From Epiperipatus broadwayi (lineage: Eukaryota; Onychophora; Udeonychophora; Euonychophora; Peripatidae): a DNA stretch of 64,000 bases. The stretch is from the NCBI GenBank assembly GCA_028023455.1, contig JAQFVV010013319.1:94453-158452 (forward strand), in the 5' to 3' direction. A program made the position numbers and the translations under genes. Positions 13,430 to 26,909 of this stretch are shown here, piece after piece. The number at the start of each line of letters is the position of its first letter. The stretch's first letter is position 1. Below the pieces are notes generated by a model. It did not search any database. It was not told the DNA's origin and saw only the letters and a list, made by a program, of their open reading frames with translations.

Positions 13430-16400
13430 ATGAATTCCATAATTAGTAAAATAACTATTAAATCTACTTATTCTTTTATATCTTCTTATTATTGAATATT
13501 GTTTTCTCCATCCTCATGCTTTGATCATTCTAAAGTTCATCCACTTTTAGGAAAGATTTCCTTTCCCTAAGATTATGAGAATGTCATAATACTCTATTAA
13601 CTCATCCACCCTTCTAAAAGACTGTCACCATGATTAGAGAGTCACTCTTTATAATGGGAATTATTTAGTCATCAGAACCTCTTTAGTAAAATCAGGATGC
13701 ATAATACACCATATCCAGATGAGGATAATTTTTTGAGTACGAAAGCTATAAATCATATCCCATTTCTTACATCCTATAAAAATAGTTTCTCTCCTTAATA
13801 TTAATCACTAAATTTTAACAGAATTTATATTTTTTTTGAATATAGTATAAATAAAAGTAAAACTTAGAAATAAATGTAATTTAAAAATTATTTTAGTTTT
13901 GATTTGGTTGGATTTATTATGGAGTCTAATTTGTTATTAATTATCATGTATTAATCTATTTATTTTTAAAAAATTAGATTATTTATGTTAACAACTTACT
14001 CTCACCTAAATACTCTCAGTGTACATTTTTAAAATGTATTTTTAATACAAATGAATATCTCGAAATCTCCATAGTATATCAATTCTTCATACTAAAATTC
14101 TTACACTTTTCATAAAGAGTAAGAATCTCATGGTATAATGATATTTTATCAATTTGCATGTTTTATAAATTGGGTGTAAATTCAGACTATGTAAAAAGTA
14201 AAACTTATTTTCAAGTTTTAATCAGACTTAGAATTTTTATTTCAAATAAACAACCTATATACTATCTAGTCAATTACTAAATATTGGTCGGAAATTAATA
14301 TGTAGACATTCTTAAACTATAAGTTAAAACAATGCTAAAAATCATCAAACCCTCAACAATAGCAAATTAATAAACTTAGTGAGTAATCCTCTTTACTATT
14401 CATTTATGAGATAAATCTTTGATTTACTAGTGGGCTATTTAAAAAGTGTTTTATTTTCCATCTTATAATTTGTTATGTTTTTTTTTTAATTCAATAAATT
14501 TTCACATTTAACTAGATTAAAATTTTTCAAATTTAAAACATTTTGTAAATTTATAAGATATAATTTGGGTCATTTCTAAATATATTATTAGTAGGATATA
14601 GATGGACTTTTAACGATGCAAAATTATTTTTCCTTATTGTTTTAATTAAATTTTTGTATAATTTATTGTATTTTTGGACTAGCAAATTTTATTAAATTTT
14701 TAAAATATTTTGCTAGCTGAATCTTTTTAAACCAGATTAGAACTTAGTAGGTAACCCAGTCTTACTGACTATTATTAATTACAAATGTGAATATCTAGCT
14801 ATAAATAGTTAACTGGAAAATAAATTACAAACATTCATCAACCAAAATTTGATTTTTTTGTTTGTTGAGAATTGTCTTTTATTTTACAGTTTCTCTGTTT
14901 AAAAAAATAGAACCGATTCCTTTGCTCTGGATGATTTAATTTACAGTTTAAAGACTTTCAAATTTCTGAATACAACATCTTAATTTTTGCTCCTTATAGA
15001 TTATCAAAATCTTAAATGCAGGTAAAATTTATTAAAATTAAAAATGTATAGAATCATTTTTTGTCTTAATAATACTTTAAATTATTTTTTGAGATAATTA
15101 AACATCAACTACTAAATAATCTTTTAAACGTCAATGCAAAACTTAACTATTATATTTAATTAAATAAAACATTACGTAAAAGCATTTTAATATTTATTTA
15201 ATTAATTATATTTAACTATAAAATGTTATTTTTACCAATCCATAATATTGGTTGAATATTATTAATTTGAATATCACGATTAAACTCCTACAAAATATCA
15301 AAGATGGTTTTTAACCTTTTATAATCAATAAACCTTCCTGTATACTATTCTAAAGTTAATATTATCCTTAATAAATAAATAATACAGTATACAGAAAGTA
15401 TTTATGTACAAACAAAATTATAAATAGTAAAGCTAATGTTTGACTTTTTTAGCAATATTTCAGTTAGCAATAAGGAGAGGGAAGGAGGGAATGAAATATC
15501 TATATTTAAAATCTAAAAAACTCTCAAATCCAAAAAAATCTGGAAACCAAGTAACTTAAATTAATGCTGCTTTATCCATATTTTCAAAAACTACGCTCTC
15601 TCTCTCTCTCTTTGATGTTGTAGTATGATAAAGAGTCATAAATTAAAAAAATTCTGACTTAATTTCACAGCTAATTAAAGTAAAAAAAATCAATTTGATC
15701 AATTGAAATTATTGTGCAGAACCTATCACTTATATGACGATAATCATACTATTACTTTAATTCTTTTTTTTAGCTCTGTACAATTTGTCATTGTAATAGA
15801 GCAGACAGGAGATAAAGGTTTACGAATCAATTTTTAGTTGAGAAAAGTATTTTTAGATTCTCAGAATTTGTTTATCACATAATCGCCAACTATGCAATTA
15901 TATTTATATACAAAGAACTTCTGAATAGACAGTGCAGCAAAGTTTTGCTATTTAATAATGAATAAGATATTATGTAAAAAAAAAATTTTTTTTTTTTAAA
16001 AATGTGTTCAAGTTAAAACGATTATCATAACTCGATGAATACAAAATAAAAAAATATTCAAAATAAATAAAATCAATATTCTCTACTAAAAATGTTGGAT
16101 TTATATATCTAGTAAAAAGTATAAATGAAGACCATAGATCGCAAGAACTTACTAAAGCTTATTTTTATTAAAATTATCATAAATCTGCTTTTTTAAAATC
16201 ATGTAAATAAATAAAAATATTACTATAATTTATCAGCATCAGAAATATAATTAAGGACTATTAATTTATTAAATAAACAACCATGCAAAAAGGTAAGTGT
16301 AATTTTAAAAGGTGCTCAAATTGTTTTAAATTCTAACCTTTTTTTTTTTTTCTCCCGAAATTCTTAGAATTTGGTTTGAGAGTTTATGTATTCTAGGATG

Positions 16401-16550
16401 TTCTAATAATAAAATGTATTTAAATATTAAACTACAATTTTAATATTATTCATAGGTTTGATTTAATTTTTAATAAAATAATACTTTAAGACAAATTCAT
16501 AAGTTAAAATTGTTTTAATTATAAAACCACTAATTTGAAAAACATTTCAA
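13430..16550. other. AT-rich non-coding stretch
   Basis: No supportable gene. The first few hundred bases (to about 13800) may be the 5' part of the LINE that ends at 13.4 kb, since base composition is continuous, but I see no motif. A short (TC)n lies at 15598-15611 and an A9/T13 inverted homopolymer near 15977-15999. Confidence 0.5.
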
Positions 16551-16674
16551 AGTCATTTGGAGCAGCCCGAAGTTCTGGTGACAACATGGACAACTCAAAA
16601 GGTATTAGTTATTTATACTTATTTTTTTAATTAATTATATTTTATTTTTTAACTTTTATTGATGATATTGTATA

Positions 16675-16832
16675 TGTTAGTGCTTCAGTCCGATAATTTC
16701 TGAAGAAGCGCTGGACTAATGCCTCTGGCTGTGCTTAAGTTCTCCCAGGGGATGTTCGTTATATAAAATCATCCCATGGAACCACTTAAGTATAGCTAGG
16801 GGCAGTGTTGGAAGCACTCAAATAACTTGACA
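16675..16832. repeat. Imperfect nested hairpin, GC-richer than its surroundings
   Basis: CTTAAGTTCTCCCAGGGGATG and an imperfect complement, CATCCCATGGAACCACTTAAG, form an inner stem around 16735-16792. Outside it, GCGCTGGACTAATGCCTCTGGCTG (from about 16707) pairs imperfectly with the segment up to the terminal GGAAGCACT near 16820. An additional AGTGCTTC at about 16679 pairs with the same end. The structure looks like an old fold-back element or a structured RNA gene remnant. No tRNA box, ribozyme core or coding frame is visible. Confidence 0.5.
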
Positions 16833-16839
16833 GTATTTT

Positions 16840-19200
16840 CTGCTTTTTTTTCTTTGTCAACAATTAATATAATAAAAATTTAATTATTTGTTAATCACAT
16901 ATTTCCATTTTTTTATTTTTTATTTTCCGATATATATACGAATTAAGACCTACTGTTATGATCAATAATGAGTCAATGGTTTAACGGTTTTCAGTTGAAG
17001 AAGGTTGTTAAGAAATTAATTTAAAATACTTCTATATTTTATTATCACCATTATACTTTATCATTTTTATTATAATTTTATTACAACAAATATTCAATAA
17101 CGATCATTTTATTACTTATACAAATAAGAATTTCTGTTATGTTCCGCCTTGAGACTATAAATATGTATCTTTTGGAGTTAGATGAACTATATTCTAATAT
17201 GGATAGCTGTTTTTGATTATATACAAATATAGTCAAAATGGCATTAATTATAAGATATTAATTATTAAGGATAGAAAAAAGTATTAAGCTATAATTAATA
17301 TACTTGTATGTCCTTCATTTTCAATAGCATATAACGTCAATATATATAAACTAACATATATATTATATAAAAACCTTAATATATATAAACCTACAATATT
17401 CGATATGATTTCTAATATTATAGTACAAGTTGCAATAAGAAATAACTTGTGCTTTATAATACTAAGAGGACTAGTTTATACAATGGTCTATCACAAACCA
17501 GATTATATATAGTTTTTTGAGTTAATTTCAGCACTTTCTTGCAGTAACAATTTAAATTATCTGAAATTCTCTCAAAAAATTTCGTCATATATATATATAT
17601 GATTATTAATTATATATTTAATCTCTGCTTTTACTATGTTATACAAATTTGTAAATAAGATAAAAATTAGTTTTATCTTTCATGGTAAGGATATAATGTT
17701 ATAAAACATGGTAATATGATATATTAATTAAATTTGCATTTATAAAATGTATACCTTATAATAAAGATTATGTCAACATATGTATTAAAATAAAAAGCTA
17801 TGTTGATAGTACAACATGCAGGCAGTTCAAATCTTTAGAACTTATAATAAGGGCATGTTTATTATCTTAAATATTAATATTTTTTTAAATAGCATTTATT
17901 ATTATAAGTCATGCCTATATTAAGATTTACATTGGGATGTTTTGAAATATTAAATGTGATATTTCATTCCATTACTTGTCATATTATTGAAGGTCTATAA
18001 TTAATGTCAAGTGATTTTTATAAAAAATCTGAACTAGAAGTCCTAGAGATTGGGTAAAATTGACAGCAGGTTTCTTACATGAAACTTTTGTGAATATGAT
18101 TTACAATGATTTACAAGAATCATCTGTAATCATATATATTTGATCTTGCAATGTGCTATGGTATAAAAATATAATTTTAATTGCCATCAGGTTACAGGAA
18201 TTGGGCAAGCCAATAATCTATAATGATATAAAATGAATTATCAGCTATTATTAGTAAATTTGTAATGTAATAAAGTATTAATTTACTAAATAGCCATTGT
18301 GTTTGTGATTAATTTTGCAACAAGATAAAATAGCTATATACTTCAATTCATATTTTTATCATGCTCTAAATCAAATACAAAATGGTAATAGCACTATTAG
18401 CAAATTAATATTTAAAGTATAAATTATAAAAATGCTAATATTTTTGAGTGCCGATTTATTAATTTAAAATAAATAAATATAGTGACTTAATAAATTAATG
18501 TTTATTGAGATATTAGCTTAACTTTTATAATCAATAAAAGATATATAAAAAAACTACTAAAATAAGGTAATAAATTATTAAGATATATAAATGTTTACTT
18601 ATACTTTGACTTGATAAATATTTAATATAAAAAATGAAATTATTTAAAAATCTTTAAATTGATTACCAAAGTATAATATGATCAATAAACTGGAAATAAT
18701 TATATTTCAAATTTAATTAATAAAGTAAAATTTATTCTCATAAAAATATATAAACATAATAATATAGCAATTGATTATTAGATAAAATAAGTTAAAGGTA
18801 TTTGTTGTTAAAATTTATATTTTATGTATCTATAAACTGAGGCAAAAGATGTTGCACTAATAAACTAGAAAGAAAATATTTTATTTGTATAAGCATTAAT
18901 AAATAAGCCATTAAAATATACTTTAAAAATAAATGTCTGTCTTAATTTATTTCTTACATTTTCTTACAATTATAAACAGAAGATGACCAATTTAAATACA
19001 AATTTACATTTTCCACAAAAGTATGTGAATTATAAATTATTCTAAATATGACTTGTTTATACTTATGTTTAAACTATATTACTTTTAAAGTATATAACTA
19101 ATGAAACAAACAACCCCATACAAAATCAAGATTAATATTAAAAAAGATATTTAAATTTTGTTTTAAAATTATGTAATTTTATTTTTGATTAGTTTATACT
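16840..19200. other. AT-rich non-coding stretch
   Basis: Nothing beyond AT-rich sequence and short (TA)n runs is supportable here, for example near 17340-17400 and 17588-17600. Confidence 0.55.
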
Positions 19201-19221
19201 TATGTAATATACGTATAGAAT

Positions 19222-19709
19222 ATACGTATAGAGGATTTGAACTCAGATTTTCAAGCACCTTCAACTATCCACATTAACTCATACACCCAATACACATGAC
19301 CACACACATGTAGAAAAGATAAATAATCACCAATATACATATTTCATGCTAAACCAGCACTCATCAGTTGGTCCAGATTATTATTTCCCACACATATATA
19401 TAATCAATGCTCAGTTTATATTAAGATAGCAAATCTTCATACTTTAATGGATAGGCTTCAATCTACTCCAACCTCCAACTTTTCAGCCATCCATATCATT
19501 GAAAATCTGAAGATGAAAACCCAAATCCCATGCTGATGCCAATATTATTTCCATGCCCACATTGACCTCATGTCACTCTGACCCCTCATGTATAGGACCT
19601 TATCCATCTAAATACATAGAAGAGGGATGGTCAGGATACAAGCTTGATGAGATAGTGTGGATAGTTGAAGAGTGCTTAAAAATCTGAATTCAAATCCCCT
19701 ATACTTACA
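19222..19709 (-). mobile_element. Fold-back element with tRNA-like arms and a hammerhead ribozyme
   Basis: The two ends (19222-19285 and about 19648-19709) are inverted copies of about 60 bp. Both read GGATTTGAA-TCAGATTTT-AAGCAC-TTCAACTATCCACA from outside in, with small differences. Each arm carries a B-box-like GAGTTCAAATCC or GAATTCAAATCC, pointing outward in transcription sense, so each arm resembles the 3' half of a tRNA-type promoter. Between the arms lie a hammerhead ribozyme (minus strand, 19324-19380), a central segment shared with the 48.3 kb element (about 19381-19442, minus-strand CATTAAAGTATGAAGAT), and about 200 bp seen nowhere else in the window. No protein frame is present, so it must be non-autonomous. 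Confidence 0.75.
19324..19380 (-). ncRNA. Type I hammerhead ribozyme
   Basis: On the minus strand the order is TAATC - TGG bulge - ACCAA - CTGATGA - GTGCT/GGTTT/AGCAT - GAAA - TATGTAT - A - TTGGT - GATTA. CTGATGA (complement of 19361-19367) and GAA (complement of 19343-19345) are the two invariant core segments. Stem I is ACCAA/TTGGT plus TAATC/GATTA around a one-sided bulge. Stem II is a 5-bp stem with loop GGTTT, where one pair is a G-U. Stem III is ATATGTAT, self-complementary except for one central base pair. The NUH site is AUA, with predicted cleavage between 19334 and 19333. All core bases are present, so activity is plausible. The tiny stem III suggests it works best as a dimer, as reported for retrozyme hammerheads. 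Confidence 0.87.
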
Positions 19710-19719
19710 ATTAAGCTCC

Positions 19720-22480
19720 CAGGTTTGTAAAGAATGTCTGTTTTTTAAACATGTATGTAATATACACAAACATTGTACATTAAACTAATTTATAAGTAAA
19801 TAAATATATATAATGAAACATATGAACTGATTAACTTTTTTAAAGATCATTGGATATTCCCTTAATAGGTTATTTAGTTAAAATATTTATTAATATATGA
19901 TAAACATAACGATTAAAAAAATACTATAAAAAAATTATAGTTCATAAGTCTTGAAACGTTTTAATAATCTATGTATAAAAGGAAGATCCTTTAAATAAAC
20001 ATTGTATTTGAAATCCATCTATATTCCAATACCATTGAAAAACAAAATATTATTCAATTAATTAAATAATCATTTTTTTAAAAATAATATATTCCTTACT
20101 GAATTCTTATAATATTAACATTTCCATTTTCATACAAATATTAACACTATTTAATCCTTTGATAAACTGAATACTTTGGTAAAATTAAACAACAACGCAC
20201 TTCAATTCCTATCTTATTAGGTTTTTTTAAATATATATATATACATTGTATTGCTGAGAATATTCCACATTTATAATATATTGTACTTTGAGATAATTTT
20301 ACTCTATAATGTTTCTAGATCTATCAAAGGACAATGTCTTTTAAAGCAAACTTTTTTTATATAGTCGTTCATTATTATTTTGTAATTCAACTGTTAATTT
20401 TTATATAAAACACATTGGATTACTTACTAAAAAGACAGATTAAGAAAGAGTGTTTGATCTTAAATCATATGCTTTTTTGACCTCTTTGCTAATGATAAAA
20501 CATTGAGATCATTATCGTGAATTTCACTCCAAAACAACTCGCTACTATCCCTGTTATAAAGAGTCAAAATTTAGCTTGATAAAAAAGAAATTGAATACAG
20601 CAGGATTCCTGAATTTAAAATGTCTCTTAATTTTTAAATAAATAAACAGTTTATAAAATAAATATAATAATAAGTAATGAGTATGAGGTTTACAAATTAT
20701 TAATTACAACTTTAAATTGTTTTAAAAGATTTCTAATTATAAAAACTTCATACTGACTTGTTGTAAATCGAAAGATTCCGCATATGTTGGTTTGTATGGA
20801 GATTGTGGACTTAATCAGTTAAGTAGCTGATAGCTTCACACTCTCAAATCAAAATGCTTTAGATTCACCTATATATTTAGAAATTGGGTCGAAGATGGGG
20901 ATGGCCGCAATTGTCTTTTAAAGTCTTTAGTCTTGTGTTTAGATTTGTGGAGGTCCCTACTGTCACATTTTAGGCATATAGTCTTAAGGTTATATATTAA
21001 AAATAATAATCCAATAAATTTGCAACTTAAAATATGACTTTTTAATCATAATTTGAATAAATAATTAAATATTATTTGAGCATCTACTTATTTAATATAA
21101 AATATTTTATTTTATGTGAATCATTTTGTCTTTTAAAACAATTTAAAAATTAATAAATCAACAAGAAAAAATATACTTTTTAGGAATATAATAATCCTAG
21201 ATTTGAATCTAGACCAATATATATAATAAGGTTATAAAAATCACAAATATAGGATGAACCACAGACCAATCTGCTATAGAAGTATGATACCAATCAGTTA
21301 TGGTTAATGTTATGGCATAAACAATTGTATTGTTTATTTTAAGAATCTTCATATCAGGACTAATCACTTAGATTTATCTATAATCTTTATACTTAAGTTA
21401 GATACTTATTCGTTAACTAATACTAAATAGTTAGCAGTATTGGCCACTTCACTAATTACTTGAAATATTCCCGAAACTGCATATGGAGGCTACTATACTA
21501 ATTACAGTGTCATGAGATCTATTTAAGTGCTCATATAAAGTAGCTACGCTCTCATGGAGATTTACTTAGATCAAGATATTCCGGTATAATTATACTCTAT
21601 ATTCGTTTACTCTTTTTAGGATTTATTTCTAAAAAATAAAATTTCAAAATTTTTAAATCATGGATTAAAAAATGGCAGCAGATTACAATAATTGGCATTT
21701 AAATTCTGATTTGTCTGTACCAGATAATAAAAATGATAACTTAAATATGTGAGTAAAAAGTAAAACAAAGCTTTCCTTTTTTTTCAGTATCCATCACAAA
21801 TACCTATTTCAATGGCATTGTTTATAACTAAAATTTTATTAAATTTAGATGCAGCTAAATATATATAGTTTGTGGTCTTTATATTAAAAAAAATACAGTA
21901 AAATTACAATTAAATGTGAAAAAAATAAAAATAAAAAGCTGCATACAAATACTTTTTTAAAACTTCTTACAAAAAAAGATATAATAATAATAAAATGTGT
22001 TATTTTTAAAAGGAATAATTTACTAAGTAAAACTTTTGACAAAAAAGAAAAAAGGTCTCAAAAAAAATTATAAATTGTTATGTATATGGCTACATGTTCA
22101 AATACATACACATAAAATCGTTAATTGAAATGGCGATGCATATACTTCTATAAAGGTATATACTCTTTAAATTAAAATCTGGCTTTTTAAAGATTAGTAA
22201 ACTTAAATAATAAATAAAACAGTAAAATGAGATCAGGAAATATTATTTTCTGAGTAGAATTCAATAGTAATTAGTTAAATGTCTATGGAAAAGTTATGAA
22301 AATCCTTCATACTATATATAAATATCGATAATAATTAAATGATTTTGAGTTCCGGATTCAGTCATAAATAACCACTCAAGAATCTAAAAATAAGTTCAAT
22401 AGAATTAATTAGAAGTAAAATTTTTCAGTCAAGGATGTATCATCAATAAATAAATAAATTATCTTATAGGAGCCAATCAG
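19720..22480. other. AT-rich non-coding stretch with one possible SINE remnant
   Basis: Mostly featureless AT-rich DNA. A GC-richer patch at about 20785-20965 (TGGAGATTGTGGACTTAATC to TGGAGGTCCCTACTG) looks like a SINE body with a weak tRNA-like start, but I cannot find convincing A and B boxes. A short, locally complex region near 21200-21600 shows no motif I recognise. Confidence 0.4.
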
Positions 22481-22489
22481 AAGGGAAAA

Positions 22490-22665
22490 AATCGGATAAG
22501 TAATCTATGCCAGCCAACTGGTAAATAAGGAACTTCCTCTGGGGGAGAAGCTTCATGTGTGCAGGTGGACATTTACTCTCAGTGCTGGATGTTACTGCAG
22601 ATATTTTAAGCCTCTACTTCAGAGAACTTGCCTCCAAACATGTAACAGCAAGTCTAGAGACTGAA
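22490..22665. other. GC-richer island, unidentified
   Basis: Base composition rises sharply between about 22490 and 22665 (TCCTCTGGGGGAGAAGCTTC, GCTGGATGTTACTGCAG and so on) compared with the surrounding DNA. All frames contain stops on both strands, and I see no tRNA box or inverted repeat. It is probably an old repeat fragment or a short conserved non-coding element. Confidence 0.35.
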
Positions 22666-23199
22666 AAAGTCATATAGATCTTTATTATCATTTCTGTATG
22701 CCTTCGCGTTCATTTATATATTTGGTTAATTTGTATAGATGCTATTAATAATGTAATCAATTGTTAAAAAGTGATATTAAATACTAAAATTTAATGTAAT
22801 AAAAACAAACAAATAGTATCAGGTGTGTGTCTCATTTCCTATTATAGCATATGCCATTTAAACGATCTAAAAGTTATGTATAAGGTACAAAACAATTGTT
22901 TTATATTAATTTTAAATGGAATATCCAAATTATTGATGATACTATTATTTTTTCTTCTCACTTGAGCATGTAAAAAAATTGAATTGCTATCAAAAAACAA
23001 TAGAAAACATTGAAAAATTGAATTTTGTGGGTATTTTAATTTACTGCTGCTACCAACAGTAATCTTGCACCAAAAATTGGAATTGTGCTGCATTGTCAAA
23101 TGATCTATTGTTATTGAGTTTCCGTGTATCACTTAGAATGACTATCATAAACACTCAATACATAACAATTAATCTTTTTCTTAATTTTCACTTCAAACT

Positions 23200-24620
23200 T
23201 CAACAAAATATTTTCTTTCTCTTAACAAATGTCATTTTGCCAATGCTATTTTTCTTTTGACTTCATCCTCACTTTTTTCATCCTCATCCAAACCAACTAT
23301 CCAAATCTACCCACCCATTGGATTATATTATCTTGACCATTAACTTGTATTTTTTTATATTTCTTCCTAACCATAAACACTTGGTATTATTTCATATTCC
23401 ATACATTTTATTGTTCTATCTATAATATCAGTTCCTACACAATCTAAAAATATATCTAAAATGTCTTCTAAATAAACATTAATAAACAGATGGCATGCAG
23501 CATCCTTGTATAATTCTTCTTTCTATACTTATTTCTTCAATTTCAGTTCTTTCTAATCTGATTCTTGTTCTTTGCTAAATATAACCATTCTAAATCAATC
23601 TTTTCCTTTTCAAAAAATTCCTTTTTTTCTCAGAATATTTTATCAAATGTTTTTTCCAAATCATCAAAACCTATACCAATTTTTTGTCTTTTTCAATATA
23701 TCTCTGCAATTGTTCTAGCAACACCAATAGCACTTTTTTTCTCTCTAAAACCAAACTGATTGTTTTCTAGTAAAATATTTCACTTTCCCATAAATTCTTT
23801 GGATTAAAATTCTCAATAAAATTTTTAAAGTATAGCAAACTTATTATTCTGTACGTTTATACTTAACATCTTTTTTTTTAGTAATTCGAATCATTATAGT
23901 TTTCAAGAACTCTTTAGGATAAAAATTTTCTTCATAATAATTTTCACATCTTTTTCAAAAATTCTACAGGTATTGTATTAAAACAGGCAACTTTTCCATT
24001 TTTCATTGTTTATTTGTTTAAACTACTTCTTCTATCAAAATATTCATATATTGTTTATCTACTTCATTGTCTTCACTTTCAAGTTCATAATTCAAGTTCA
24101 TAATCAATTGCATTACTTTTTTTCTCTAAACAGACATTGAAGATATTTTTCCGTCATTTCAATATATCATCAGCTAATCCTTTTTCATTTTTAGCAGCTA
24201 GTTCACTCATGAATTATTTCTTATTTTTCCAAATGATATTTTTAATTCTGTCAAATGATTATAGCTTTTTGTTTGGATTTTTATCACACTAATTTTTTGT
24301 TCCAACCAGTTTCTTTTGTAAATTCTGATTTATCCTTAGTTTATTATTAGATTTTCTACATGCTCTTTGCCCTTCCTCACTGTTAATATTTTTCCATTTT
24401 TTTCTGGATTTTCACATTTTTCAGCATACCTTTTATTATCCAAAATTGTTTAACTTTCCTTAATCAAATAGTTCCTATTCTATTTTTTGCTTTTCTGACC
24501 CTATGTCAACATATTAGAATCATTTTTTATATTTTTATCTTTATATCAGGATAAAATTTGTGTTCATACTCATAATAAAAGGAAAGAGAATTATAAAACA
24601 TATTGGTTTCTCATTGCTTT
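23200..24620 (-). pseudogene. Second decayed LINE, reverse transcriptase region
   Basis: On the minus strand, NQFGFREKKSAIGVARTIAE (about 23700-23760) and FDDLEKTFDKI (about 23640-23675) match the QFGFR...A and F.D.EKAFD motifs of EN-RT retrotransposons. Further down, QGCCMPS and NVYLED (about 23470-23505) match the GC.LSP...LFN.YLE segment. SEDEVKRKIALAK (about 23240-23265) matches the E.EIKRRIALAK segment that follows the palm. Many frameshifts and stops interrupt it. Sequence from about 24000 to 24620 has similar composition and probably encoded the upstream part, but I cannot assign motifs there. It is diverged from the 11-13 kb copy and so is an independent insertion. Confidence 0.72.
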
Positions 24621-24649
24621 TTTACCGAGCAATAACTTTCATTATACAC

Positions 24650-26030
24650 TTTATGTGCAACCTTTCTCACAAAAATGATCTTCTGACTAATACTTTCCCT
24701 TTTGCTATTGTCACCTATAATGGTCTTCTGCTGACCTGACAAAATGCTGTTGTGAAATTTACAAAAGTAGATCCACCACTATTTCAGTCACCATTTTGTG
24801 AGAGTGAATATAGAATGCAATGATATGATTATTGAAAGTGAAACATGTATATAGCGTTGTCTAATCTAATATATGGAAATGAAACACTATCTAAGTAATA
24901 TAAAAGGATTAGAAATTTTTCTTTTAATAATACTCTGTAAAATTATAAAAATATGATGACAAAACCGTAAGTTCAATTAATGTACTCCTCGCATTAATAA
25001 ATATAATAATATAGAATCTATTAGTGTGCAATAATATCTTTGTTGGATTAAAATCAAGTGAAACGATTCAACGTTATGACTTTTACCTTTGAAAGAGATA
25101 TTCAGCATTAAAAAAATCGTTAAAGTCATTCATTATTTATATTGTTTTTCAATGGAAAAACAAATGCTCTTATTATATTTATTTAATACCAGACTTTCTT
25201 TAAAAATACATTTTATAGCGAATTGGAGCATGGTTTTCATGAGAAAGATAGTCGGCATTTTTTTATAAAATCTATCTCAAAGACTTTCTAAAATAGTGGA
25301 ATATTGATTGGTTTTACTGGAAATATATAGTTAAGAAAAGAGTACAACGAAGAGCTACAATTAGACAAAATATTAAAAACTTAGCAAAAAAAAAAAGTTT
25401 GTGCAAAAAAAAGTTTAAAAAAAACGTCACAAAATATCAAGTAAACAGAATAATAAACCAGTGTGATCTGTATTGGGATGTATTTGTGGTTTATTTATAT
25501 AGTCATCCGAGATTAAGCTCAGAATATTATTTATTTTATCCTGCTGTCTTTTTTCCTTTGTATTCGGAATGATCATATTCTTTAGCAATGATTCCAGTTT
25601 CAAGATATATAGGAAATATATACAAAGGAATTCAGATTCAGATAAAATAAATATTTCTATCTTCATGTCTTAGAATTATTTTAGATTGACATTTCATAAC
25701 TAACTCAGTTAATTATTCAATAATGATTAGTATCATATTGAAAAATAATTGCAATCCTTATTTCTCAATAATTACACTACATATATGTGTGTGTGCAAAA
25801 GAGAGAGTGGGAATGTATGTATTTATGTGCAATGAAGTTGGTTAATTAAACCACTCACAAACCTATAAGTGAAGAACTGTCTAGTCAACCATAAATTAAA
25901 CATACAACCATTTTATCAACAAACAGGTATTTTTTCTTGAAACAGAAATCTCTTTTAGGTGTCACTGTAAATTAACATCAGACTTTCCCATATATCAATG
26001 AGTACATCCATGTATAATTTATTGAATATA
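24650..26030. other. AT-rich non-coding stretch
   Basis: The segment 24650-24800 is slightly GC-richer and may be the 5' end of the adjacent LINE. A 79-codon minus-strand frame at 25427-25666 has no recognisable motif. A few short GT runs are present (near 25787). I cannot support a gene. Confidence 0.45.
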
Positions 26031-26039
26031 TATATTTTA

Positions 26040-26900
26040 ACGATCGGGGGAGAAGGAGACTTCACGTAATCTGCACTACAGGGCGCCACTAGGCATTTGA
26101 ACCTAGAAAATTTATATAGTAGGCAGGTACGTTAAGTTTAAAAAAAAATTTTTTTTTATTTTAATTTATATATTTGGATTCCGATCGTTTGCCCAAGGTC
26201 ACTAGCTCATAGAGTAGCAGAGATTTTAAAACATTTATAAATTTCAATAGACTTCTATTCTCAAAGTATATATTAAATATTTAGAACAATAAAATAAAAG
26301 AAGCCACTGCCAGTAATTAACACACAAATAGATTTTTATTAACGCACATTTAAAATTGAAGATTAAATTTATTTTTAGATTTTAACATTAATATTTTTTT
26401 TAAAAAAAATTTAAATTACTATTTTAAATAGATCGCACAGATGGATATTTAAATTATATTTTACTTTAGCATGTCGAGCATAGATAGTCTACATAGTTTG
26501 TTTTTTTTCACTTAAAAACTTATCAAAACATTCATTCAATCTCAGACTAAAAGTTTGTAGTCAACCCAATGCCTGCTTCCAGATATATAGTAGCAATCAA
26601 TGCAATACGAAGATGCTAGCATAAAATCACGCCATAGGAATGTGCATCTGGCAGCGTGATATTATTTGAAGGAAATGATCCAGGTCTAGATCAGGAAAGT
26701 GCCTCTGTCTGACTAGGGAATCATGTATATAAATTTTTTTTAAAGAGTGCTACGTATGGGGGAAAGCGGTCTTTCTGCCGTCTTATAAATCCCTGTCCAT
26801 AGAGCTAGGAGGGGTCAATGGTGCAGGAAATACATCTGCGACCATTTTCAACGATATGACTGCCTCTTTGGGGTCATGCATTCAGTTGGGCACGTTGCCC
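26040..26900. other. Two GC-richer islands in AT-rich DNA, unidentified
   Basis: At 26040-26110 a patch contains TTTGAACCTAGAA, the complement of a B-box-like TTCTAGGTTCAAA. A convincing A box is not visible, so a SINE head is only possible. At 26620-26910 a longer GC-rich stretch (GTGCATCTGGCAGCGTGAT to GTTGGGCACGTTGCCC) is closed by stops in the frames I followed. I see no RNA fold or repeat partner in this window. It may be a fragment of an old repeat or a conserved non-coding element. Confidence 0.35.
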
Positions 26901-26909
26901 TGTATGCTA

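Noticed and set aside
23565-23759. Plus-strand frame of 64 codons
   Set aside because: It is the shadow of the minus-strand RT motifs of the second LINE.
24165-24200. CTGATGA on the minus strand as another hammerhead
   Set aside because: A GAAA follows at a plausible distance but no stem II or stem I can form.
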